In this document: positions 5,679 to 11,543 of the stretch, piece by piece
How positions within the stretch are numbered: position 1 is the first letter of the stretch
Layout: every line of letters begins with the position of its first letter
NCBI GenBank assembly: GCA_036518955.1
Contig: DATDMG010000350.1
Coordinates: forward strand, 1-11,543
Source of the DNA: DATDMG01 sp036518955
Lineage (GTDB): Bacteria; Actinomycetota; Actinomycetes; Actinomycetales; Kineosporiaceae
Direction of reading: 5' to 3'
Length of the DNA stretch: 11,543 nucleotides
The notes under the pieces: generated by a model
Seen by the model: the letters and a program-made list of their open reading frames with translations, nothing else
The model's database searches: none
Told to the model about the DNA's origin: nothing
Position numbers and translations under genes: made by a program

Positions 5679-5684
5679 AGGGTA
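5679..5684 (-). promoter_or_regulatory. -10 element, leaderless ABC ATPase mRNA
   Basis: On the minus strand TACCCT (TANNNT) ends exactly 6 bases before the ATG at 5672, and there is no Shine-Dalgarno. This is the spacing expected when the A of the start codon is the first base of the mRNA. A clear -35 was not found. Confidence 0.45.
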
Positions 5685-5712
5685 CCGAGCCTCGGCACGG
5701 TTGGACCCGCCC

Positions 5713-5730
5713 CCGGAAAGATCCTTCCGG
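5713..5730. repeat. Short perfect inverted repeat between divergent promoters
   Basis: CCGGAA (5713-5718) and TTCCGG (5725-5730) are inverted around 6 bases, in the 197-bp region between the ABC and AAA+ genes. It lies near the expected -35 region of the ABC gene and could be an operator; no binding protein can be assigned. Confidence 0.35.
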
Positions 5731-5733
5731 CGC

Positions 5734-5793
5734 AGGTCACGCGATCCATACCCGGACCTGCAGCCCTCACGATGGGAGCCTCAAAGGTCACGC
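5734..5793 (+). repeat. Direct repeat AGGTCACGC, two copies
   Basis: AGGTCACGC occurs at 5734-5742 and 5785-5793, with start points 51 bp apart, close to five helical turns. Both lie upstream of the AAA+/vWA operon on the same strand. Two 9-mers on one face of the helix suggest a possible paired activator or repressor site, but chance is not excluded. Confidence 0.3.
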
Positions 5794-5857
5794 AGGGCGA
5801 CCCTGCCGGCCCGCGAGCGGGACGGCGGATGACGTGCGGGTGCCGGGGTGCGCGACG

Positions 5858-5863
5858 TACCGT
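5858..5863 (+). promoter_or_regulatory. -10 element, leaderless AAA+/vWA operon mRNA
   Basis: TACCGT (TANNNT) ends 6 bases before the GTG at 5870, and no Shine-Dalgarno is present before that GTG. Position and spacing fit transcription starting at the G of the start codon. The -35 region is not clear. Confidence 0.5.
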
Positions 5864-5869
5864 CGTCGC

Positions 5870-7309
5870 GTGACCCCCGATGTCCACCGCGTGCACGTCA
5901 CCTCCGCCTGGCCCGACTACCTGCCCACCACCCTCGGAGCGCTGCAGGCCTCGGGCCACGTACTGCGTACGGTCAAGACCGAGATCCGGGAGAACCTGCT
6001 GGCCCGGATGCGGGAGGGCGGCGTCCGGTTCCCCGGAGTCGTCGGCTTCGACGAGACCGTGCTGCCCGACCTGGAGCGAGCGCTGCTGGCCGGGCACGAC
6101 GTCGTCCTGCTCGGCGAGCGCGGCCAGGGCAAGACCCGGCTGATCCGCACCATCGTCGGGCTGCTGGACGAGTGGACGCCGGTCATCGCCGGTGCCGAGC
6201 TGCACGAACACCCCTACGACCCGATCACCCCGGCCTCGATCCGACGCGCGGCCGAGTGCGGCGACGACCTGCCGGTCGCCTGGGTCCACCGCGACGACCG
6301 GTACGCCGAGAAGCTCGCCACGCCCGACACGTCGGTCGGCGACCTCATCGGCGACGTCGACCCGATCAAGGTGGCCGAGGGACGCACCCTCGGCGACCCG
6401 GAGACGATCCACTACGGGCTCGTGCCGCGCACGCACCGCGGTGTGTTCGCCGTCAACGAACTGCCCGACCTCGCCGAGCGGATCCAGGTGTCGCTGCTCA
6501 ACGTGCTCGAGGAGCGCGACGTCCAGGTTCGCGGGTACGTGCTGCGGCTGCCGTTGGACCTGCTGCTCGTCGCCAGCGCCAACCCCGAGGACTACACCAA
6601 CCGCGGCCGCATCATCACCCCGTTGAAGGACCGCTTCGGCGCGGAGATCCGCACCCACTACCCGTTGGACGTCGACCTCGAGGTGCAACTCGTCCGGCAG
6701 GAGGCCGCCCTGGTCGCCGAGGTGCCGGAGCATCTGCTGGAGGTGCTGGCCCGGTTCACCCGCGCGGTCCGGGAGTCCCCGGCCGTCGACTCCCGCTCCG
6801 GGGTGTCGGCCCGCTTCGCGATCGCCGCGGCCGAGACGGTCGCGGCCGCGGCGCTGCGCCGGGCCGCCCTGCTGGCCGAGCCGCAGGCGGTGGCGCGCGT
6901 CGCGGACACCGAAGTGGTCACCGCGACCCTGCGCGGCAAGGTCGAGTTCGAGGCGGACGGCGAGGGCCGCGAGATCGAGATCCTCGACCACCTGCTGCGC
7001 CGCTCGGTCGCCGACACCTGGCGGGCCCGGCTGGGCGGCCTCGACCTCGCGGGTTTCGTCAAGCTCGGCGAGGACGGCGCCGGTGTGGCCGCGGGTGGGA
7101 CCGTCCCGTCGGCGGACCTGCTCTCGCAGGTCGGCCGCGTCCAGGGGCTCGCCCAGGTGCTGGCCCGGCTCGGGTTCGAGGAGGTGCCGACCCCGGGCCA
7201 GGTCGCGAGCGCCATCGAGTTCGTGCTGGAGGGACTGCACCTGACCCGCCGGCTCGCCAAGGACGTCATGGGCGACGGCAGCGTCGTCTACGGCGGCCGT
7301 CAGGATTGA
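5870..7309 (+). CDS. ChlI/MoxR-type AAA+ ATPase, partner of vWA protein
   Basis: This 479-aa AAA+ ATPase resembles the magnesium-chelatase I subunit family; such proteins are often annotated 'sigma 54-interacting regulator' or 'Mg chelatase'. From memory it resembles M. tuberculosis Rv0958 (about 459 aa). It likely forms a ring motor that works with the vWA protein encoded next. Walker A is GERGQGKT (82-89). Walker B is GVFAVNEL (191-198), with Asn at 196 where classical Walker B has Asp, and E197 retained. Sensor 1 is SANPED (236-241), followed by NRGRIITPLKDRF with candidate arginine-finger residues. Insertions after Walker A (about 110-190, with DLIGDVDPIKVAEG) fit the pre-sensor and helix-2 loops of chelatase motors. 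The C-terminal third is helical and lacks a DNA-binding domain, so a role as transcription regulator is unlikely. The GTG at 5870 is chosen for the -10 element six bases upstream; the ATG at 5834 would lie within that promoter. The vWA gene follows after 10 bp. The target of the motor is unknown. Confidence 0.88.
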   Translation: MTPDVHRVHVTSAWPDYLPTTLGALQASGHVLRTVKTEIRENLLARMREGGVRFPGVVGFDETVLPDLERALLAGHDVVLLGERGQGKTRLIRTIVGLLDEWTPVIAGAELHEHPYDPITPASIRRAAECGDDLPVAWVHRDDRYAEKLATPDTSVGDLIGDVDPIKVAEGRTLGDPETIHYGLVPRTHRGVFAVNELPDLAERIQVSLLNVLEERDVQVRGYVLRLPLDLLLVASANPEDYTNRGRIITPLKDRFGAEIRTHYPLDVDLEVQLVRQEAALVAEVPEHLLEVLARFTRAVRESPAVDSRSGVSARFAIAAAETVAAAALRRAALLAEPQAVARVADTEVVTATLRGKVEFEADGEGREIEILDHLLRRSVADTWRARLGGLDLAGFVKLGEDGAGVAAGGTVPSADLLSQVGRVQGLAQVLARLGFEEVPTPGQVASAIEFVLEGLHLTRRLAKDVMGDGSVVYGGRQD

Positions 7310-7319
7310 GGACCGCCCG

Positions 7320-9353
7320 ATGGCCGACCCCCGCAAGGCCCGTCGCTACCGTTACCGATCCTGGACCGGCGGCCCCGACCCGCTGGCCCCGCCGTACGAC
7401 GTCCGGCAGGCCCTGGACGCCCTCGGCGACCAGGTGCTCGCCGGCGAGAACCTCCGGGACGCGCTGCGCGAGCTGCTCCGGCGCGGCCTGCCGGAGGCCG
7501 ACGGCCGCCGCCAAGGGCTGCAGGACCTGCTCGCCCGGGCGGCACGGATGCGACGCGAGACGGCCCGCCGGGGCCGTCTCGACGGCACCGTCACCCGGGC
7601 CGCCGCGCAGCTGGACCAGGCCCTGGCCGCCGAGCGGGAGACGCTCGCCGCCCGGGACGACCCCGACGCCCGGTTCGCCGAGTCGCGGCTGGACAACCTG
7701 CCCCGGTCCACCTCCGCCGCGATCCAGCAGCTCGCCGAGTACCGGTGGGCGTCGCCCGAGGCGGAGCGCATCTACCGGGACATCCTCGACTCGCTGCGCA
7801 GCGACGTCCTGGACCAGCAGTTCCGCGGGCTGCGGGACGCACTCGCAGGGATGCGCCCGGGCACCGGGGAGCGGCAACGGCAGCAGGCGAACCAGCAGCT
7901 CAAGGACATGCTGGCAGATCTCAACCAGCTCCTCGACCGGCATGCCCGTGGCCTGGACACCCGGGGGGACTTCGAGGAGTTCATGGACCGCCACGGCCAG
8001 CTGTTCCCGGAGGAGCCCGCGGACATCGACGAGCTGATCGACGCCCTCGCCCGGCGCTCGGCGGCCGGTGAACGGCTGATGGCCTCGCTCACCCCGCAGC
8101 AGCGGGAGGAGCTGGCGGGACTGATGGCCGCCGCTCTGGGCGACCCCGACCTGGCGGCCCAGATGACGGCCCTGAGCGACAACCTGCGCGCGCTCCGGCC
8201 GGACCTGGCCTGGGACCGCCGCGAACGTACCCGGGGCGACGCCCCGCTCGGGTACCGCGCGGCGGCGGGCGCCCTGCAGGACCTCGCCGACCTGGACGAC
8301 GTGATCGAGCAGCTCGGCCAGAACCATCCCGGGGCCACCCTGGACGACGTGGACGTCGAGACGGTCGAGCGCACCCTGGGCAGCGCCGCGGCCGCCGACG
8401 TGCGCGCCCTGCAACAGCTCGAGCGCGAGCTGGAACACCAGGGGTGGCTGATCCGGGACGGCGAAGGACGCACGCTCTCGCCGAAGGCGCTGCGTCGGCT
8501 CGGCCAGACCGCGCTCCGCCGGGCGTTCGAGCACCTGCGCGACGGCGGCCGCGGTGACCACGACCAGCACGACGCCGGGGCCGCCGGCGAGTTCACCGGG
8601 GCGTCGCGAGAATGGCGGTTCGGCGACGAGCAGCCGCTGGACGTCGTCCGCACGGTGTCGAACGCGGTCCGCCGGACTGCCCGCTCCGCCCACCTCGGCG
8701 ACCCGGGCGGAGCGGGGCGGGTGCGCCTCGCCCCGGGCGACTTCGAGGTGGTCCAGACCGAGCGTCGCGCCACCGCGGCGGTGGCGCTCTGCGTGGACCT
8801 GTCCTTCTCGATGATGGCCGACGGCCGCTGGGGGCCGATGAAGCAGACCGCGCTGGCGCTGGCGCACCTGGTGGCGATCCGGTTCCCGCAGGACGCGCTG
8901 CAGATCATCGGGTTCGGCCGGCACGCCTCGCCGCTGAGCGTGGAGCAGCTCGCCGGTGTCGAGCCTGACTACGTCCAGGGCACGAACCTGCAGCACGCCC
9001 TGAAGATCGCGGGCCGGCACCTGCGCCGGCACCGGGAGGCCGAACCCGTCGTCCTCGTCGTCACGGACGGCGAGCCGACCGCCCATCTCACCGCCCGCGG
9101 CGAGGCCGTGTTCATGTGGCCGCCGACCCGGGAGACGGTGAACGCCACGGTGGCCGAGGTGGACGAGCTCACCCGGTACGGCGCGGCGATCAACGTCTTC
9201 ATGCTCGGCGAGGACGACGGGCTGCGCCGCTTCATGGACGCCGTGGCTCGCCGCAACGGCGGCCGGGTGTTCACCCCCTCCCTGGACCGGCTCGGCTCGT
9301 ACGTGGTGGCGGACTACCTGCGGTCCCGAACCGGACGTCGTCGACCGGGCTGA
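7320..9353 (+). CDS. vWA-domain protein paired with AAA+ ATPase (chelatase-D-like)
   Basis: The 677-aa cytoplasmic protein has a C-terminal von Willebrand A domain (about residues 485-665) with a complete metal-ion-dependent adhesion site: DLSFS (D493, S495, S497), T555 in QGTNLQHAL and D583 in VTDGEPT. The first 480 residues are long charged helices rich in Glu, Arg, Gln and Leu (for example RQRQQANQQLKDMLADLNQL near 186-205), a likely scaffold without an AAA+ fold; this differs from BchD, which carries its own AAA+ domain. A His/Asp-rich patch (GDHDQHD, about 412-418) precedes the vWA domain. From memory it resembles M. tuberculosis Rv0959 (about 672 aa), a protein with vWA domain of unknown function. 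No signal peptide or membrane segment is seen. GAGGA overlapping the stop of the AAA+ gene gives the ribosome site, 7 nt before the ATG, indicating coupled translation and a fixed ratio of partners. Confidence 0.88.
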   Translation: MADPRKARRYRYRSWTGGPDPLAPPYDVRQALDALGDQVLAGENLRDALRELLRRGLPEADGRRQGLQDLLARAARMRRETARRGRLDGTVTRAAAQLDQALAAERETLAARDDPDARFAESRLDNLPRSTSAAIQQLAEYRWASPEAERIYRDILDSLRSDVLDQQFRGLRDALAGMRPGTGERQRQQANQQLKDMLADLNQLLDRHARGLDTRGDFEEFMDRHGQLFPEEPADIDELIDALARRSAAGERLMASLTPQQREELAGLMAAALGDPDLAAQMTALSDNLRALRPDLAWDRRERTRGDAPLGYRAAAGALQDLADLDDVIEQLGQNHPGATLDDVDVETVERTLGSAAAADVRALQQLERELEHQGWLIRDGEGRTLSPKALRRLGQTALRRAFEHLRDGGRGDHDQHDAGAAGEFTGASREWRFGDEQPLDVVRTVSNAVRRTARSAHLGDPGGAGRVRLAPGDFEVVQTERRATAAVALCVDLSFSMMADGRWGPMKQTALALAHLVAIRFPQDALQIIGFGRHASPLSVEQLAGVEPDYVQGTNLQHALKIAGRHLRRHREAEPVVLVVTDGEPTAHLTARGEAVFMWPPTRETVNATVAEVDELTRYGAAINVFMLGEDDGLRRFMDAVARRNGGRVFTPSLDRLGSYVVADYLRSRTGRRRPG

Positions 9354-9391
9354 ACCACGCGCCCGGGGTCGCGGTCGGGCCGGCACACGGC

Positions 9392-9416
9392 GCACCGACG
9401 GCGCCTCCGGCGGTGC
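9392..9416. terminator. Hairpin between convergent vWA and GGDEF genes
   Basis: GCACCG (9392-9397) pairs with CGGTGC (9411-9416). After one A-G mismatch CGG (9399-9401) pairs with CCG (9407-9409) around a 5-base loop. It is central in the 83-bp gap between two converging stop codons, so it can serve both strands. It lacks a T-run. Confidence 0.5.
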
Positions 9417-9436
9417 TGGCGCAGCCGGTAGGCGCG

Positions 9437-11543
9437 TCAGCGGTCAGGGGCGACGATCGGGCCGATGCTGTCGTCGACGTGCACCCGGTTGCGGCCGGCC
9501 TGCTTGGCCCGGTAGAGCGCGCGGTCGGCCCTGGCCAACAGGGACTCCAGGTCGTCGCCGGGCGCGAGCCGGGCCAGCCCGACGCTCACCGTGACCCGAA
9601 GCCGCCCGGACCGGGTCGGCAGGGGGCTGCGGGCCACCGCCGCGAGCAGCCGCTGGGGCAGGTCGAAGGGCGGCGCCGTGTCCGGCAGCACGACAGCGAA
9701 CTCCTCACCGCCGTAGCGGCAGAGCAGGTCCGTGGTCCGCACCTCGGTCGCCAGCCGCTGGGCGACCGTGCGGATCACGTCGTCCCCGGTGGGGTGGCCA
9801 TAGGTGTCGTTCACCGCCTTGAAGTGATCGATGTCGACCATCACCGCGGCCAGCGGCCGGCTCGCCCGGAGGGAGGTCTCGACGTCCCGGCCGGCGACGG
9901 CGAAGAAGTGCCGGCGATTCGCCAGCCCGGTGAGTTCGTCGACGACGGCGAGGGCCTGCACCCGGGCCAGCAGAGCTGCCCGGTCGTAGGCGGTGCCCGC
10001 CTGGGTCGCCAGGGCGCTGGCGACGTCCACGTCGTCCACCAGGCCGGCCGCCCCGCCGGCTTCGGCGGCGTCTGCTGGGGCGGAGACCCCCGGGGCGGGG
10101 GGGTCCTCGGCGCGAAGCAGCAGGACGGCGGCCCCCAGCTCGCCACTGCCCAGCGGCAGGGCGAGCCAGGCGAGGGACGCCAGCACCGTACGCAGCGGCC
10201 GGGGAACGGCCGCTGGCGACCCGATGACGGGGCCCGACGCCGCGAGCAGGGCGTCCAGGGCGGGATCAGCCTCCAGCCGCTCCCCGCCGGTGCCGGCGCG
10301 GCGTGCCTCGGGCCGCGCCTCGCCGGCACCGCCGTCCGCCGCCTCCCGCCGCGCGCCCGCGGCACCGGGTGGCGCGACCAGCCGCACCCCGTCGGGGCCA
10401 TGGGCCACCACCCAGGCGGCGTCGCACCGGGTGAGCCGGCGGGCCCAGGACAACAGTTCGGCGAGCACCAACTCCGGCGACGCCGCCGCGGCCATCGCCG
10501 TCGACGCGTCCCGCAGCCGCTCGGCGAGGTCCCGCTCCCGTTGGGCGGTGTGCACGCGGATCTCCAGCTGGGCCGCGCGTGCGGTCTCCAGCGCGGTCGC
10601 GATGTGGGTCGTCAGAGCGGTGAGGATCCCCACGTCGTCCGAGGTGAAGATTCCCTTCGCGACCTGGCTGTCCAGGTACACCACGCCGAGCCGGCGCTGG
10701 TCGAGCAGCAGCGGGGCGATCAGGATGGATCGCAACCCGTGCAGCACCACGCTCTGCGCCCCGAGAGCGGCACCCTCCTCGGTGCCGGTGACGACGAGCG
10801 GCTCCCCCGCCACGTGGACGCGCTCCACCAGGCTCGCGCTGTACCCGGTGAGCTCGCCGACGTCCGAGCCCTCCGCGGTGCGGCCGAGGAACGGGACCAG
10901 CCGGTGCGGGTCGCGCTCATCGGTCAGGAACAGCACCGCACGTTCGGCGGACAGGATCCGGATCGTGTGGTCCAGGCAGATCCGGGCCAGGGCGGCGGGC
11001 TCGACGACCCGCGACACCGCCTGGCTCACCTGCTGGAGGGCATGCAACCGCTGCCGTTCGAGCGCCTCGGCCGGCCGGCCGCCTTCCGGCCCGGAGCCAG
11101 GTCGCGACCCCGACGGCACCCCGGCTCCGCTCGTCGGCACCGGCCGGGCCCAGGGCCGGCCCACCACCGGCGAGTCCCGCCGGAACCCGACGACCGTGCC
11201 GGCGAGTGCCCCGGTCGGGGAGCCGCCCCGGGTCGCCGGGACCGAGGGCCCGCGGGCGCCCGCGGGCACCCCCGGCCGCGGGTCGACCGGCCAGCCCGGC
11301 GAACCCGAGCGGACCCGGCCGGCGCCCGGGGAGGGGAGCGGCGCCGGGCGCGCGGATGGCACCGGGCGCAGCTGAGCGGGGGGGACGACGGCCGGCCGGC
11401 CGGCCGCCGCGCCGAACTCGGCGAGAACCCACCCGACGCGGTGCGGCCAGCCCTCGTCGTCCGCGACGGCCATCGCGTACCGGGCCTGCCGCACGGACTC
11501 CTCCAGCCGACCCAGCGCGGCCAGGGCCCGGGCGCGCACCCGG
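9437..11543 (-). CDS. TPR/GAF/GGDEF diguanylate cyclase, C-terminal part (runs off right edge)
   Basis: The frame is open to the window edge, so the N-terminus is missing and the true start is not visible; GTG 11539 is treated as internal. Numbering from that codon gives 700 residues. The first 45 (ALAALGRLEESVRQARYAMA) look like the last repeat of a TPR region. A Pro/Gly/Ser/Arg linker spans about 48-155. A GAF domain spans about 165-325 (LARICLDHTIRILSAERAVL, then GVVYLDSQ), followed by a short helical linker (326-345) and a second, degenerate GAF-like domain (about 346-525). The GGDEF domain (about 530-690) has DELTGLANRRHF, D569 in VDIDHFKAVNDTYGH and the active site RYGGEEF (608-614), so c-di-GMP synthesis from two GTP is expected. 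RTTD (601-604), five residues before GGEEF, is the inhibitory I-site. The architecture suggests the C-terminal half of a large sensor such as a kinase/ATPase-TPR-GAF-GGDEF protein; the missing part could decide this. Confidence 0.9.
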   Translation of the reverse strand, partial: RVRARALAALGRLEESVRQARYAMAVADDEGWPHRVGWVLAEFGAAAGRPAVVPPAQLRPVPSARPAPLPSPGAGRVRSGSPGWPVDPRPGVPAGARGPSVPATRGGSPTGALAGTVVGFRRDSPVVGRPWARPVPTSGAGVPSGSRPGSGPEGGRPAEALERQRLHALQQVSQAVSRVVEPAALARICLDHTIRILSAERAVLFLTDERDPHRLVPFLGRTAEGSDVGELTGYSASLVERVHVAGEPLVVTGTEEGAALGAQSVVLHGLRSILIAPLLLDQRRLGVVYLDSQVAKGIFTSDDVGILTALTTHIATALETARAAQLEIRVHTAQRERDLAERLRDASTAMAAAASPELVLAELLSWARRLTRCDAAWVVAHGPDGVRLVAPPGAAGARREAADGGAGEARPEARRAGTGGERLEADPALDALLAASGPVIGSPAAVPRPLRTVLASLAWLALPLGSGELGAAVLLLRAEDPPAPGVSAPADAAEAGGAAGLVDDVDVASALATQAGTAYDRAALLARVQALAVVDELTGLANRRHFFAVAGRDVETSLRASRPLAAVMVDIDHFKAVNDTYGHPTGDDVIRTVAQRLATEVRTTDLLCRYGGEEFAVVLPDTAPPFDLPQRLLAAVARSPLPTRSGRLRVTVSVGLARLAPGDDLESLLARADRALYRAKQAGRNRVHVDDSIGPIVAPDR

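Noticed and set aside
5870..7309. Sigma-54-dependent transcription activator
   Set aside because: No GAFTGA loop and no C-terminal helix-turn-helix are visible; the insertions and the vWA partner point to a ChlI/MoxR-type motor.
5570..7336. 588-codon minus-strand ORF opposite the AAA+ gene
   Set aside because: It is antisense to a protein with clear AAA+ motifs; the translation is repetitive Gly/Asp/Arg/Val/Gln sequence typical of the reverse frame of high-GC coding DNA and has no domain.
7266..9395. 709-codon minus-strand ORF opposite the vWA gene
   Set aside because: It is an antisense shadow of the vWA gene in high-GC DNA; there is no recognisable motif, while the plus strand has a complete MIDAS and a ribosome site.
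11537..11539. GTG at the right edge as the start of the GGDEF protein
   Set aside because: The frame is open past it to the window edge, and the first residues look like the middle of a TPR region, so it is most likely an internal Val codon.

Overview
The window is very GC-rich, with strongly G/C-ending codons, GTG starts and several genes without a Shine-Dalgarno. It looks like the chromosome of a high-GC actinobacterium. The genus cannot be fixed from this sequence; families such as Pseudonocardiaceae, Geodermatophilaceae or Frankiaceae would fit. No rRNA, tRNA, insertion sequence, CRISPR array or attachment site was seen, so this reads as ordinary chromosomal DNA rather than a mobile island.

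Layout. (1) 1-2188, minus strand: the start of a [NiFe]-hydrogenase maturation operon, hypA (1758-2147), hypB (1044-1709) and hypF (883 running off the left edge). Two tiny ORFs with better ribosome sites than the genes they precede lie just before hypA and hypF. (2) 2189-2491: a divergent intergenic region of about 300 bases with a 42-nt imperfect hairpin, a 14-bp perfect dyad and a SigR/SigH-like promoter (GGGAAC-N18-GTT) facing msrA. (3) Plus strand: msrA (2492-3160), a small secreted or anchored protein (3325-3693), and an aldo/keto reductase (3785-4801). (4) 4757-4838: a 22-bp-arm inverted repeat forming a terminator between the converging reductase and ABC ATPase genes. (5) 4842-5672, minus strand: an ABC ATPase with no permease beside it. 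(6) 5870-9353, plus strand: a two-gene operon of a ChlI/MoxR-type AAA+ ATPase and a 677-aa protein with a C-terminal von Willebrand A domain. (7) 9437-11543, minus strand: the C-terminal 700 residues of a larger protein with a possible TPR end, a Pro/Gly linker, two GAF-like domains and a GGDEF diguanylate cyclase domain that retains its I-site.

How they work together. HypA and HypB deliver nickel to a hydrogenase large subunit, and HypF starts synthesis of the cyanide ligands of its active-site iron. The hydrogenase itself is not in the window. MsrA repairs oxidised methionine, and its promoter suggests thiol/oxidative-stress control. The AAA+/vWA pair has the architecture of BchI/BchD-type chelatase motors, and from memory resembles the Mycobacterium tuberculosis Rv0958-Rv0959 pair; its substrate is unknown. 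The GGDEF protein is a probable c-di-GMP synthase under control of its sensory N-terminal part. The most attractive targets are the AAA+/vWA pair with its atypical Walker B, the stress promoter of msrA, the elaborate convergent terminator, and the mini-ORFs that may couple translation in the hyp operon.
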